IMG/VR virus record: IMGVR_UViG_3300032083_000034
Coordinates: 1-31,930 of that record
Direction: 5' to 3' (one strand)
Source of the DNA: a virus
Length of the DNA: 31,930 nt
Shown here: one piece after another, positions 1-9,519 of the stretch
Layout of the letters: each line of letters begins with the position of its first letter
Position numbering within the stretch: position 1 is the stretch's first letter
Notes under the pieces: model-generated
Told to the model about the DNA's origin: nothing
Database searches by the model: none
Seen by the model: only the letters and a program-made list of their open reading frames with translations
Made by a program: the position numbers and the translations under genes

Positions 1-252
1 AATTATACATCAAAATATTATTATCAATTATTTCACCATCTGGCAAAGTTCTATTATCAAAAAATCCTTGTATCTGTGGTAGCTGTGGTTGTTCAAAGAA
101 ACTCTTACTATCTGCCAATACTTGCATAACAACCAAAGTCTTTGTTTGATTGTTGGCATCATATTTACCTTTATCACCCATTTTCTTGACTATCTTGTTG
201 GCTTTTTCTTGTTTAGTTTCTTTTACTTCTTCTTTAGGTTTTTCTTTTGTTT
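1..252. repeat. Left copy of terminal redundancy (circular closure)
   Basis: This stretch matches 31679-31930 at a constant offset of 31,678 with no indels. I count six substitutions, at 92, 98, 119, 209, 215 and 241. The repeat lies inside one open reading frame, so it is the overlap of a circular or terminally redundant map rather than a duplicated gene. Five of the six differences fall on third codon positions and four are silent, which points to real strain variation rather than random read error. Confidence 0.95.
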
Positions 253-1309
253 CTTCTACTGGTTCATCTACAGGTTCATCAACCTTTGCAACTTCAACTT
301 CTTCTACAGGTTCTTCTACAATTTCTTCTACGACTTCTTCCATTTCAACTTCTATAATTTCTTCCATAGGTGCTTCTTCTATTTTTATTTCTTCAATAAC
401 AGGTGCTTCTATTTCTGCTTCAACAGTTTCATAAGAAATTTCCATTGGTTCAGGTTCAATAGGTTCAAACATAATAAAATCATCTTGCTTAGAAACATCA
501 TTAAATTCAAAAACAGTTTCAGCTACATCAATTAATTCAGGTTGGTCTAAATTTAACGCAATAAAAGTTTCTAGCTTTGTAATTTCTTGGGTAATGATTG
601 TTTCAATAACATTATATAAAACATTAATAGTCACATCATCAAACAGAACACCAACCGCTAGATTGATATCCCTACCGCCTACTTCAATAATGAGATTAGT
701 TATCTTTCCTGAAAAATCAAAATTGCCTTGATATTGTTGATATCCACTATTAACGCCTGAAGCTGATAAAACATCAGTACCATTAAAGACTTCCGTATTT
801 CCATTTCTACCAATGACTTTCATATAAACACTATCTTGGTCATCTTGTTTATCTACTTTGATTGTATATTGAGTTTGACCACCATAATTAATATCTAGTT
901 CTGAAATATCTACTTGCTGATAAAAGGTGGTTAAATTAGCGTCTGTAATCTCAGCACATTTATCTGTGCCTAATTCATTACAATAACTACCAGAAGGCAT
1001 TGAGGCACTACCCTGTCCACCCCAATCAATATCCATATCACCCTCTTTAGATGTAGAAACAAATCCATTACTGCCATCTAATATATCTCCGCTATCTTTA
1101 TTGGTGACTGTGGTTGTTGTTGTGGTGGTTGTGATTGTTTCGGTTATATAGATACCTGTACTATCAGTATCTTCTTCAATGACTTTTTCTTTAGTAATTA
1201 TATCTGTCACTAAGGGAGTACATAAACCTATAGTGTCAGTGGTACATTCTTGAGCCTTAGAATATGAGAAGCAAACCAAGAGCCATAAGACCAAAATTTT
1301 TAAGACCAT
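1..1309 (-). CDS. Large exported acidic protein, N-terminal 436 codons (continues at 31623-31678)
   Basis: This gene runs off the left edge and finishes in the right-hand repeat (stop at 31623), giving 454 aa in all. The ATG at 1309 follows a clear AGGAG six bases upstream. Residues 1-20 form a signal peptide (hydrophobic core LVLWLLV, exit near SKAQ/E). Next come a Cys-containing segment, a run of eight threonines (60-67), a probable beta-sandwich (about 90-235), a long Glu/Pro/Val-rich acidic tract (about 275-350) and a Lys-rich, well-ordered C-terminus from about 365. The start overlaps the end of the upstream 186-aa gene by 53 nt. I do not recognise a named family. The signal peptide, acidic stalk and conserved end suggest a protein placed in the host envelope or on the virion. 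The frame was checked codon by codon with no internal stop. Confidence 0.85.
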   Translation of the reverse strand, partial: MVLKILVLWLLVCFSYSKAQECTTDTIGLCTPLVTDIITKEKVIEEDTDSTGIYITETITTTTTTTTVTNKDSGDILDGSNGFVSTSKEGDMDIDWGGQGSASMPSGSYCNELGTDKCAEITDANLTTFYQQVDISELDINYGGQTQYTIKVDKQDDQDSVYMKVIGRNGNTEVFNGTDVLSASGVNSGYQQYQGNFDFSGKITNLIIEVGGRDINLAVGVLFDDVTINVLYNVIETIITQEITKLETFIALNLDQPELIDVAETVFEFNDVSKQDDFIMFEPIEPEPMEISYETVEAEIEAPVIEEIKIEEAPMEEIIEVEMEEVVEEIVEEPVEEVEVAKVDEPVDEPVEETKEKPKEEVKETKQEKANKIVKKMGDKGKYDANNQTKTLVVMQVLADSKSFFEQPQLPQIQGFFDNRTLPDGEIIDNNILMYN

Positions 1310-1817
1310 CTATATCTCCTTCTTCTTTAACTGGTTCTGGTTTTTGTAATTGTGATTTTACAACGCTTCCTTCTGGAATTAATTTTTGTCCTTCTTCAGT
1401 CATCCAACCATCAACTGCGTCTTGTCCAATCTTACCGCCTATATATGGACAACTTGTGCCAGAAAAATGCATAGCATCCCAAACTCTTGCGTCTTGGCAT
1501 AAAATAGAAACACCTGCAACTTTCATTCCCATTGAGTAAAGGCTTCTAGCTAATTTAATACGTTCACAATTAAGGTCGGTTATTGTAGTGCCACCTGATG
1601 CACCGATATAAGGTAGTTGAATTGCACCGACACTAGATGTCTTACATACATCACTATTAACTATATTGACAGCAGGGGAATTAGCAGTAGGGGGAGTATT
1701 ATTAACGACAGTAGAACTTACTGTATTCGTTTCAGCTTGAACTTGAGTACAAATTAATAATGTAAATAAAAAAACTAATAAAGCAGGAATGAAATATGTA
1801 AACCAATCATTTCTCAT
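1257..1817 (-). CDS. Exported protein with C-terminal hydrophobic end, 186 aa
   Basis: The N-terminus has a charged start and a long hydrophobic stretch ending TQVQA/E around residue 28, a good signal peptide. The mature part is Thr/Asn/Pro-rich, then has a conserved-looking core with motifs NSDVCK, NCERIKLARSLY and ILCQDARVWDAM and four cysteines, which could pair in the periplasm. The last dozen or so residues are hydrophobic (FGLMALGLLLIF) and may anchor the protein. I recall similar proteins beside tail-fibre genes in marine phages, but no function is established. Its ATG at 1817 overlaps the fibre gene's stop by 4 nt and its end overlaps the next exported protein. A virion-associated or envelope role is inferred. 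Confidence 0.85.
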   Translation of the reverse strand: MRNDWFTYFIPALLVFLFTLLICTQVQAETNTVSSTVVNNTPPTANSPAVNIVNSDVCKTSSVGAIQLPYIGASGGTTITDLNCERIKLARSLYSMGMKVAGVSILCQDARVWDAMHFSGTSCPYIGGKIGQDAVDGWMTEEGQKLIPEGSVVKSQLQKPEPVKEEGDIDGLKNFGLMALGLLLIF

Positions 1818-4318
1818 CTCGCTACTACTGGAACACCTGATGATGTCAAAAATGGATTTTCTGCAAATGCCATGTAAATGTATGTTCTACCAGAGCCATT
1901 CCCTGCACCATCAGATGCTCTACATTTAAATCCATTAGATAAAATATCCATTAAAAGATTTGTATTAGTAGCTTCTGGAGCATTAGTACTGGGAATAAGT
2001 ATTGCAGAATTACTATCATTATTAAAATCTAGTCTTTTAGTATCTTGAATATGCCATTGTTCAGCTGCAGTTGAACATTTTCTCAATACCCAAGCAGGTC
2101 TAAAGCCTGTATAAACGAATGTTCCGTCAGCATTTCCATTACCTGTATAGCTACCCATTTTAGAGTATCCTTCTATTTCTGCGAAACAGTAGGCAACATA
2201 GTTTGAGCCACTATTATTCATTGTAGCTTCAGAACCTAAACCGATTACTGAAGTTGTATTGTTCTCAGGATTAAATACATCATATTGAGTTGTATAAGCA
2301 TCAGAAGAGTTTATTTTTATCCAAGCATTGTCTCCATATTGAGATTGTAAGGATTTGTGCCATGTACCCCAGTTGAAACCAGTATTAGTTCTTGACCTAC
2401 CAATAATCGCAGACGGAACTACGCCTAGACCATGACCAACAGTAGCACTAGCACCTGTTCCTGTATAAGTCACAATACTAAATCCTGCGGTTGTGTTAGC
2501 TTGAACTGTTGAGGTAATACTTCCGTCTGTGTTAGATGATGTAGTACCACCATTGGCACTCCATGACCATGCAACTCCTGTACGACCTGCTCCACCACCT
2601 GCCAAAGCATGAGGTAAGTTTGTTTTAAATGTTGCCCCATTACTTGTAAATTCCATATAATTACTAAATGTTTCTTCTGCAGTGGTTAAATTAGAAACTA
2701 ATCTTTTATTATCACCACTGGTGGTATTATGTAATTCATGCCTAGCGTCATAACTTCTACTTTTAGTCCAAAGAAAATCAGGCTTAAATCCTGTATTAAT
2801 AGTTATGTCTGAGCCTGTTGATGTCACAAGAGTAGTATTAAAATATTGACTACCATCATCAATCGTAGGGGATAATTCAGTTGCTAGGTTAGTAGTGTTC
2901 AAACATAAAAAGCCTGTTGGTGGAGCATAAAAAAAGTCACCCTCACCATTAGCATCAGAATTATTCTGAGCAGTTTTATTTCCTGCAAAAGAACTGTCTT
3001 GCCCAAAGTTTACAAGTTGTGCGGTATAACTTGAACTACTTCTATAAGATGCTGAATAAATAATTTTATCACCTGTAATACTAGAATAAGCAGGTGATGT
3101 ATCTGTGCTTGGATTACCTGTTATCCAAGTATTATTTCTTCCAAACCAAATTTTTCCATTATCTGAATCATAAGCTATTTGATAAATGTCGCCTACTGAA
3201 GTATCAATGCTCGTATCTTTGTTAGTTTCAGTGCCACTACTTACTGTCGCTATATAAGTATCGCCAGAATCTTGCCATACTACTGAATATTGTTCAGCAG
3301 TAAAATATCCATGTGTTCTTATATCATGAGCATTTTGAATCCCAAACAATCCAGATTGATTAGAAACATAGGTAATAACTGTTTCTGCATACCATTTACC
3401 ACTACCTTGAGGAATTAAAAAGTTTGAAGAACTACCACTCCAACCTGTGCTAGATGAAGGTGTAAATTGTAAATTACCTTGCGATAAAACTCCCATATGA
3501 CCATTTTGCCTCATTTGTCCTGCTAATGGGCTTAAAGTATTAAAATTTTTTGTAGGTGTATCTGGCATTTGGTCAGTAGATGCTAAATTAGTTGCAGTGA
3601 AGTTATTACCAAGACCACTAGCATCAGCACCGAGACTACCGCTATCTGAGAAGTCAAGTTTAAACCCATTCGTGCCATAACTACCTGAATATGCTTTTGG
3701 TTTCCATATACCACTATCATCAAATTCTCCAAAGTCAGTAGGTGCTTTTGCAGTTCCGTCTATTAAATAAACATCTGCTAAATATCCGTCAAATAAAGCT
3801 GAATCTCCAACTTGTTGTCTGCCAATTATATTGTTGTAGCCTGATACATTCATATAACTATCATAGTTAAGAGTAGGATAGTTTGCAGTTGCAAAACTTG
3901 TGACTTTTACTCCATTGACATAAAGTTCCAATCTATCTGCTTCAGTTGATTGGGTAGAGTCGTGTTTAATAAAAAAATGATACCAAGCTGAAACATCACG
4001 ATAAACTGCATTGGTTTCTAATCTATCTACATATCCACCAGAATAATTATAAAAATTAAATCTGTTTGTACTTTCATCAAAAAACATTGATGAATAATTA
4101 CTGGTATTATTTGATGTAAATATAAATTGTTGGCTACCACTTGTAGGAATATCACATCTTTTTACCCATGAACTCCAAGTCCAAGTTTTTCTATTACCTG
4201 CACTATTTGTTCTTGTTAAATAAGCACTATCATCATCATTAAATCTTAGGGAATTATCTATGTTATAAGGGCCTGCACTAACTGCTGTACCATTCCCACC
4301 TAGAATTGGGAATGTCAT
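1814..4318 (-). CDS. Tail fibre / receptor-binding protein with LamG-like and SPRY-like domains
   Basis: The 834-aa product is rich in Gly, Ser, Thr, Asn and aromatic residues, as in adhesive phage fibres. Residues about 20-200 look like a concanavalin-A/LamG fold (WTWSSWVK, RLELYVNGVKV, FDGYLADVYLIDG). A linker containing DFSDSGSLGADASGLGN follows. Residues about 300-470 resemble a SPRY/B30.2 domain (GKWYAETVI, WFGRNNTW). The C-terminal third carries GFKPDFLWTKSR, GRTGVAWSWSANGG and FRPAWVLRK, patterns I associate with the DUF7483 domain of marine phages. The gene lies at the end of the tail module and starts by TAATG overlap with the preceding gene. It probably binds a surface sugar or protein of the host. 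The receptor is unknown. Confidence 0.85.
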   Translation of the reverse strand: MTFPILGGNGTAVSAGPYNIDNSLRFNDDDSAYLTRTNSAGNRKTWTWSSWVKRCDIPTSGSQQFIFTSNNTSNYSSMFFDESTNRFNFYNYSGGYVDRLETNAVYRDVSAWYHFFIKHDSTQSTEADRLELYVNGVKVTSFATANYPTLNYDSYMNVSGYNNIIGRQQVGDSALFDGYLADVYLIDGTAKAPTDFGEFDDSGIWKPKAYSGSYGTNGFKLDFSDSGSLGADASGLGNNFTATNLASTDQMPDTPTKNFNTLSPLAGQMRQNGHMGVLSQGNLQFTPSSSTGWSGSSSNFLIPQGSGKWYAETVITYVSNQSGLFGIQNAHDIRTHGYFTAEQYSVVWQDSGDTYIATVSSGTETNKDTSIDTSVGDIYQIAYDSDNGKIWFGRNNTWITGNPSTDTSPAYSSITGDKIIYSASYRSSSSYTAQLVNFGQDSSFAGNKTAQNNSDANGEGDFFYAPPTGFLCLNTTNLATELSPTIDDGSQYFNTTLVTSTGSDITINTGFKPDFLWTKSRSYDARHELHNTTSGDNKRLVSNLTTAEETFSNYMEFTSNGATFKTNLPHALAGGGAGRTGVAWSWSANGGTTSSNTDGSITSTVQANTTAGFSIVTYTGTGASATVGHGLGVVPSAIIGRSRTNTGFNWGTWHKSLQSQYGDNAWIKINSSDAYTTQYDVFNPENNTTSVIGLGSEATMNNSGSNYVAYCFAEIEGYSKMGSYTGNGNADGTFVYTGFRPAWVLRKCSTAAEQWHIQDTKRLDFNNDSNSAILIPSTNAPEATNTNLLMDILSNGFKCRASDGAGNGSGRTYIYMAFAENPFLTSSGVPVVAR

Positions 4319-4929
4319 TATATCACCTCTGGGAAACTAGCTAAAGGTCTTGAGGTTGTATCTGTATCTTCATCATACACCCAAGTGAATAAAGTTTTTA
4401 AAGCATCAACATCAGAACAAGCATTAATCTGTGTTTCCATTTCATTTGATTTTGCTCTTACATTTGCTCTGTAAGTTGCAACATTACTTGGTACATCATA
4501 ATCAGCGACTTCAGTTGCTTTGACTACATGCCAATCAGTAGGGGATAGAAGTCCACTTGCTTGTGCTTTAATTTTTTTAATCTCTAATGATTTTAGTCCT
4601 TCAAATCTCACATCACCTACTGATTTATCGCTAGGGATTTCATCACCTTCTTCAAAAAGAACATCATTTAAAGGTTTTGCAGTGGCAGTGCCATAACTTC
4701 CAGTGACAGTACCACTAGAATAGGCATAACTAACATCAGTATTGATATAATATGCTTCATCTTTCTTATTAGTTGTGTCCATGACCACTTCATATATTCC
4801 AATCGCTTCCCTTTCAGCGTTTGTCCATAATGAAAAAATTGTTTTAGGATATTGATTATCATCAATGGTTATTCCTTTGCTTGAGTTTACTATTTTAACA
4901 AAAGCATTATCTTGTACTAAAGCAAACAT
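4318..4929 (-). CDS. Tail-fibre-associated protein or fibre assembly protein, 203 aa
   Basis: The start (MFALVQDNAFVKIV) and the stretch YPKTIFSLWTNAEREAIGIYEV match the general pattern of proteins encoded beside fibres that aid their assembly or sit at their base. The middle has an alternating Thr/Ser/Tyr beta segment. The C-terminal half is helical (DWHVVKATEV, VATYRANVRAKSNEMETQI) and recalls DUF4376-type tail-assembly proteins. It sits between a short fibre-like gene and the large fibre, with TAATG overlaps on both sides. The exact role is inferred from position and this resemblance. Confidence 0.65.
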   Translation of the reverse strand: MFALVQDNAFVKIVNSSKGITIDDNQYPKTIFSLWTNAEREAIGIYEVVMDTTNKKDEAYYINTDVSYAYSSGTVTGSYGTATAKPLNDVLFEEGDEIPSDKSVGDVRFEGLKSLEIKKIKAQASGLLSPTDWHVVKATEVADYDVPSNVATYRANVRAKSNEMETQINACSDVDALKTLFTWVYDEDTDTTSRPLASFPEVI

Positions 4930-5579
4930 TATCCGATATTTAAAGACCTTCCTACTTCTAATAAGTTAGTTCCATCAGATTTAAAGATAATTATATCTTT
5001 AGCTGATGCAGTGGTTGTTAATGTAGGTGCTAACGTACCTGTGAACTTGTATGCTGAGTTGAATGTCAAAGTTCTTGAGCCTGTACCATCTTGAATAATA
5101 GCTAGAGAATAAAATGCTCCTGCTTGTTGATTGGTTGGTGCGTTTAAAGTTCTATTTCCTGCAAGAGTTACTTTTGCCACTTGTTGAGTAGATAAGTTCC
5201 AATCAATCGTTGCTCCGTCAGTTAGTGTTTGTTCTGCAAAATATCCTTTTTTAGCAAATAAGATATTGCTATCTGATAGTGTTAAGACTGTACCTGTAGC
5301 TGATGTAGATAATCCTGTAATTGATACGGAACTATCTAGCCAATCAACTGTGTTAGCTGAATAATCAATAGTGGCTAATGATATATTATCTGCACCATCA
5401 TAGAATTTAAGAGTTGGGTTTGTTGCATTAGTTGTATCTAGCCAAATTGTACCTGCGACTGCTCCACTAGGTGTAGAACTGCCTGAATGTGTTGAATTAA
5501 TAGCTGATAATGCATTGTTTAAATCGCTTCTAAATGCAGGGAAACCCTGATTGGCGATATTCATATCATGTTGTGCCAT
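4929..5579 (-). CDS. Tail fibre-like structural protein, 216 aa
   Basis: The N-terminus (MAQHDMNIANQGFPAFRSDLN) and the following phrase GTIWLDTTNATNPTLKFYDG are typical of short tail-fibre or collar proteins in marine phages, where the second motif is common next to tip protein J genes. The rest is predicted beta structure rich in Thr, Ser, Ala and Leu. It lies directly downstream of the J-like tip gene with a 9-nt gap and is coupled to the next gene by TAATG. A structural role at the tail tip or as a fibre is likely. I see no enzymatic motif. Confidence 0.75.
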   Translation of the reverse strand: MAQHDMNIANQGFPAFRSDLNNALSAINSTHSGSSTPSGAVAGTIWLDTTNATNPTLKFYDGADNISLATIDYSANTVDWLDSSVSITGLSTSATGTVLTLSDSNILFAKKGYFAEQTLTDGATIDWNLSTQQVAKVTLAGNRTLNAPTNQQAGAFYSLAIIQDGTGSRTLTFNSAYKFTGTLAPTLTTTASAKDIIIFKSDGTNLLEVGRSLNIG

Positions 5580-5588
5580 AACTTACTT

Positions 5589-8384
5589 TTAATGTCCTTT
5601 CGCTATATAGTCAAATGTTTTACTAATCGGAGTACCACCTGAATTTTTAAATGTAATATTAAATCCACTGGTTGATTTAGATGTTATCTCATAAAAATCA
5701 CCTGTTGCCAAGCCTTGTGCTGAAACACCAATAGCAGGTGTAGAAATAAACACAGGTGAGAATGTAATAGATTTTGTTCCTGCACCTGATGCTACATCAT
5801 TTTCAGAAACTAATCTTTCTTGCATATCAGCATCTACGGATAGTGCTGATACCACAGGAGTTGCGGAGTTATCTAAACTCTGCATTATTAATCTAAATTT
5901 AAAATACCTAGCGGAATAATCACCCACATTGAAATTTCTAAATGATGTATAAGTTGTATTGTCAGTAGATGTAGCAATCTCTAAATGACTAGATGCGTTC
6001 ACAGATGCGTCACCATCAAAGTTAGATGCTTGGTCATCAAATAGTCCTGCTACGTTATCAAACAATCTATCTCTATCATCTGTGGTTTGAGTAATGTTTC
6101 CTGTTAATCTAGTTGTTTGAACACTTCCTAAATCTATAATATTAGCAAATTCATATGTTCCAATAGACGGAACATTATTATTTACTGTACCACCATCAAA
6201 ATTCCTTGCGGTTATATCATCAAAGTTATCTGTAGTATTCGCATCAAATAATTCAATACTATCTAATTCTAAAGCACTATCTACCGCAACACAGTTTGTT
6301 TTAGTTCCTGTAAAGTCTGGATTTTCTGTAGCAGTATTAGCATTAGTAAAGTTTCCAATAGCAGTAATGTTAGTAGTAATAATAGCTTCATTAGATGAGA
6401 AGTTGCCTAGCTTATCCACTGCCTTGATAAGATAGCTACCTGTTCTTGCAGGTACAGTCACAGATGTTGCAGGTCTTGATACTCTATTAATTAAAGTAAA
6501 ACTATTTTGCCATTCTGGATTGACTGTTTCTGTAGTGAAGTTGACAACATAATAATTAAGGTCTGCGTCTGGAATACTCTCCCAAGATAAATGAGCATCA
6601 GTACCTACGATATTAATTGCAAAGTCTTGCACATCACTAGGTGGGTCAATCTCACCCACAATATCTCTAGTAGCAGTTACGTTTGTACTTTCTATGCCAA
6701 GTGAATTAATAGCCTTAACTCTTACTGTATAATTATCACCTGAGATAACATTCAATACTCTATGAAATAAATCTACTGTACCTCTACTATGAACAATAAA
6801 ATTACTATCAGCAGTTCTTTTATATTCTACTTGATATTCTCTAACAAAATTATCAGGTGATGCCCCAATCGTAATATTCATGGCAACAATAACTGTCCCA
6901 TCATTGTATTCAATTAATTCATCAGCAAGGGTGACTGATGCAGGGGGTTGAACTGTAAAAGGATTAGGAAAAGACGTATCAGGTTCAGTTGCTACCTGTG
7001 ATTGTGTTTCAAAAGTATAAAAACTATCTTGATGTTCTGTTAATGATAAAGAAACAGTGTAATCAGCATTAATAGCTAATCCTGCAACCCTAAAACTTTT
7101 AGCTGAGAAACCTGTTAAATCTTCTGTTAATGATACGATATCACCTACTGCTAAATTCATAGCTTGATAATTTGCAGTTAATGAAACTGCTAAACTATTT
7201 CTTGAACGTAATAAAACAAGTTTAGCCATTTCTTTTGCTTGATAAGGTGATGTAATTGTAGGTAAATCTATTGCACCCTCTTGTAAGATATTTCCATCTT
7301 CACTTAAATAAGTTGAATGGTTAGTGTCATAAACAATCGTATCGCTTTGATAATTTTTTTCAGGATTAATAAAGGTTGCTTGAATTTTATTAAACTTAGA
7401 ATTTTTCTTTTCTGATTGAACTTGAATACCACCGATTACATTATCTTTATTTAGAGTAAGAACTGATGAGCCTGTAGTTTCTACAACAAGTCTATATTTA
7501 CCTTGCTGATAAGTTAATAAACCTCTCATACCTCGTAAAAGATTTCTAACATTGTCCATAATTTTATTTGAAGTATCTAAAACAACATTTGTATCTATAA
7601 GATTAATTTGAGATGCACCTGTATAGGGTGTTATCTGTGTGGCACAAACTGTAGATGCAGTATAAAAACTAGGAATATCTATATTTGCAATCGGAATGGC
7701 TTTACCAAATCTTGTATCTGTTAAATAATTTAAAAGAATAAATGCAGGGTTGGTTGAATATTGATTTGCAGTTTCACTACTACTTCCATCATAAGTAGAT
7801 ATTAATTTACCTTGTACTTTGGCTTGTATGTTTGGAATACCAGTATATTTATCTGCATCCCATTCTATTCTAAATGCAATATAAGCTATTCCAGATAATT
7901 TATGATTACTTCCCCAATTCGTTAATGTTGATAATAAACTAGAAGCTGATTGGCTATCACCACCAAAAAAAGGTTGAATAGTTATTGTTGTTCCAAAACG
8001 ACTATCATTAGAAGTTATTTGTGTTCCATCTGCAATAGAGCCACTAAAAGTCACTGCATCATCATTAACTTTTATTTGAGTTATATTATTTATTTTACCT
8101 TCACATAATACAATAGCACCATACAAATATTGATTATCTGTTCCTGAAACTTCTAAAAATACTCTTGTACCACCAATTAATCTTTCACCATAAACAACAG
8201 GAATATGTGCATTGTTAGATTGTTTGTTAAGTAAAACACCTCTTGCGTTTTGGTCAGCTAAATCTCTATCAAAATCAGGAAGGTCAGGAATAGGAATAAT
8301 CCATGAGATAACTTCAATAAATACTTGTTGGACACCTTTCCAAATATTATTAAGTGCTTTTCCTATACCATCAAATAAACCCAT
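5589..8384 (-). CDS. Tail tip protein, lambda J-like, with fibronectin type III region
   Basis: At 931 aa this is the largest product. The N-terminus has an amphipathic/hydrophobic segment (VFIEVISWIIPIP), then the J-family hallmark NAHIPVVYGERLIGGTRVF. A tail-hub core follows (YLTDTRFGKAIPIANID, RNLLRGMRGLL, EKKNSKFNKIQATF). About residues 480-690 look like fibronectin type III repeats. The final 80 residues, ending in FDYIAKGH, resemble the small C-terminal modules of tail fibres. Order (tape measure, two minor tail proteins, then this) matches lambda H-M-L-J. It closes the tail tube and positions fibres. No K or I homologue lies before it, unlike lambda. Confidence 0.9.
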   Translation of the reverse strand: MGLFDGIGKALNNIWKGVQQVFIEVISWIIPIPDLPDFDRDLADQNARGVLLNKQSNNAHIPVVYGERLIGGTRVFLEVSGTDNQYLYGAIVLCEGKINNITQIKVNDDAVTFSGSIADGTQITSNDSRFGTTITIQPFFGGDSQSASSLLSTLTNWGSNHKLSGIAYIAFRIEWDADKYTGIPNIQAKVQGKLISTYDGSSSETANQYSTNPAFILLNYLTDTRFGKAIPIANIDIPSFYTASTVCATQITPYTGASQINLIDTNVVLDTSNKIMDNVRNLLRGMRGLLTYQQGKYRLVVETTGSSVLTLNKDNVIGGIQVQSEKKNSKFNKIQATFINPEKNYQSDTIVYDTNHSTYLSEDGNILQEGAIDLPTITSPYQAKEMAKLVLLRSRNSLAVSLTANYQAMNLAVGDIVSLTEDLTGFSAKSFRVAGLAINADYTVSLSLTEHQDSFYTFETQSQVATEPDTSFPNPFTVQPPASVTLADELIEYNDGTVIVAMNITIGASPDNFVREYQVEYKRTADSNFIVHSRGTVDLFHRVLNVISGDNYTVRVKAINSLGIESTNVTATRDIVGEIDPPSDVQDFAINIVGTDAHLSWESIPDADLNYYVVNFTTETVNPEWQNSFTLINRVSRPATSVTVPARTGSYLIKAVDKLGNFSSNEAIITTNITAIGNFTNANTATENPDFTGTKTNCVAVDSALELDSIELFDANTTDNFDDITARNFDGGTVNNNVPSIGTYEFANIIDLGSVQTTRLTGNITQTTDDRDRLFDNVAGLFDDQASNFDGDASVNASSHLEIATSTDNTTYTSFRNFNVGDYSARYFKFRLIMQSLDNSATPVVSALSVDADMQERLVSENDVASGAGTKSITFSPVFISTPAIGVSAQGLATGDFYEITSKSTSGFNITFKNSGGTPISKTFDYIAKGH

Positions 8385-8929
8385 TATTTTCTACCCCAAA
8401 GAATATCTTGAACTGTTAAACCTGCGAATTCAAAACCAACATCTGTACTAAAAAATCTTTGTTGACTTCCGTTATTAGTTTTTCTTCCTGCGGTTCTACT
8501 AAAATCTGCAAAATGTGAAGTACAATTTAAAACTAATCTACCTTTTTCAGTATCTATTCTAAAACTATCAATAAAACCTATTTCATAAGTGAATGTATCT
8601 ATTAAAGCATCTGTGCTATTTAAGAAACCCATGTCCACAGTCACTTGGTCGTTATTCACCACATTGTTTAAAACAATAGAAACAAAGGCACTATCAACCG
8701 CTGATAATTCTATTTGAAAGCTAGATACATCAATAGATGAATTTTCTCCTTTACCACTTATTCCTAATAGATGAGAACTTGCAGTATATGTGTTAGAATT
8801 ATGGGTTATATCTTTATAATGGTTTGTTAGTCTTTGAGGTGTAGGAAAATTTATTTCTACTAAGGCAATCGCCTTAATATTTTGATTTCCCAACTCTGTG
8901 GTTATGTTACTAGATAACCCTCTAGTCAT
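8384..8929 (-). CDS. Minor tail protein, lambda L-like / DUF2163-type
   Basis: The product has 181 aa. The start MTRGLSSNITTELGNQNIKA and the pattern KAIALVEINFP...YKDITHNSNTYTASSHLLGIS are characteristic of tail-tip proteins of the DUF2163/lambda gpL type, which join the tube end to the J hub. It is coupled by TAATG to both neighbours, the M-like gene upstream and the J-like gene downstream. No cysteine cluster like the iron-sulphur site of lambda L is visible, so the link rests on position and the N-terminal pattern. Confidence 0.75.
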   Translation of the reverse strand: MTRGLSSNITTELGNQNIKAIALVEINFPTPQRLTNHYKDITHNSNTYTASSHLLGISGKGENSSIDVSSFQIELSAVDSAFVSIVLNNVVNNDQVTVDMGFLNSTDALIDTFTYEIGFIDSFRIDTEKGRLVLNCTSHFADFSRTAGRKTNNGSQQRFFSTDVGFEFAGLTVQDILWGRK

Positions 8930-9519
8930 TAGAGAGCCTCTATGAAATCAACTTCAAATTTATATAAATCTATATCGTCAGTATTAAATTGTTGAATATC
9001 ATTAGTTAATCTAACTGTAAATTCTACACCATCATAAGTCACAGAAGCATCATTGGATAAAGCACTTCTTAAAGGTGGCTCTATTGTAAGAGTAGCTTCA
9101 TTAGAAACATCAGCAGTTGCATCAGCAACAACCATATAAACTTTTGTATCTCCGCCAAACTTTACAAAATCACCTGCTTTAATTGTACCTGTCATTCCAT
9201 CAACAGTTATTGTTGTATCACCTGCGGTATGTGAACCATTGACTAATACTGTTCCTGATACATTACCTTTTGCATTCTTTAAATCAGGTAAAGCTATTTG
9301 GAATGTTTCTTTCTGACTTCTCTGCTTCATAATAAAAGCTATGACTGGAGCAAAATCACTTCTTCTCATAGGTGGGTAAGTTGCACTAAATTTAAATCTT
9401 TGTCCATCTACTTGAACGCTAAACATCTTACCGCTATCAGTAGTAGATGTAATTGTTTTTTGTTCAGATGAAAAACCTATTGAATTAAATTCAGGTGATG
9501 TTGGATAAGTGCCACTCAT
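8929..9519 (-). CDS. Minor tail protein (lambda M-like / distal tail position)
   Basis: The product is 196 aa and beta-rich. It opens with TYPTSPEFNSIGFSSEQKTITSTTDSG-type sequence and includes RFKFSATYPPMRRSDFAPVIAFI and a central hairpin module (TTITVDGMTGTIKAGDFVKFG), a pattern I recall from many marine siphoviruses. It lies directly after the tape-measure gene and before the L-like gene, the place of lambda M or a distal tail protein. The assignment depends on synteny and fold impression. Confidence 0.7.
   Translation of the reverse strand: MSGTYPTSPEFNSIGFSSEQKTITSTTDSGKMFSVQVDGQRFKFSATYPPMRRSDFAPVIAFIMKQRSQKETFQIALPDLKNAKGNVSGTVLVNGSHTAGDTTITVDGMTGTIKAGDFVKFGGDTKVYMVVADATADVSNEATLTIEPPLRSALSNDASVTYDGVEFTVRLTNDIQQFNTDDIDLYKFEVDFIEAL

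Noticed and set aside
89-535. Plus-strand frames of 148 and 94 codons rich in Phe or Ser
   Set aside because: They are the complement of the Glu/Lys-rich stalk of the exported acidic protein; low complexity follows from that, and the minus frame is open and protein-like throughout.
4668-4865. Minus-strand 65-codon frame inside the 203-aa gene
   Set aside because: It is fully nested in another frame with no ribosome binding site and a hydrophobic, low-quality translation.
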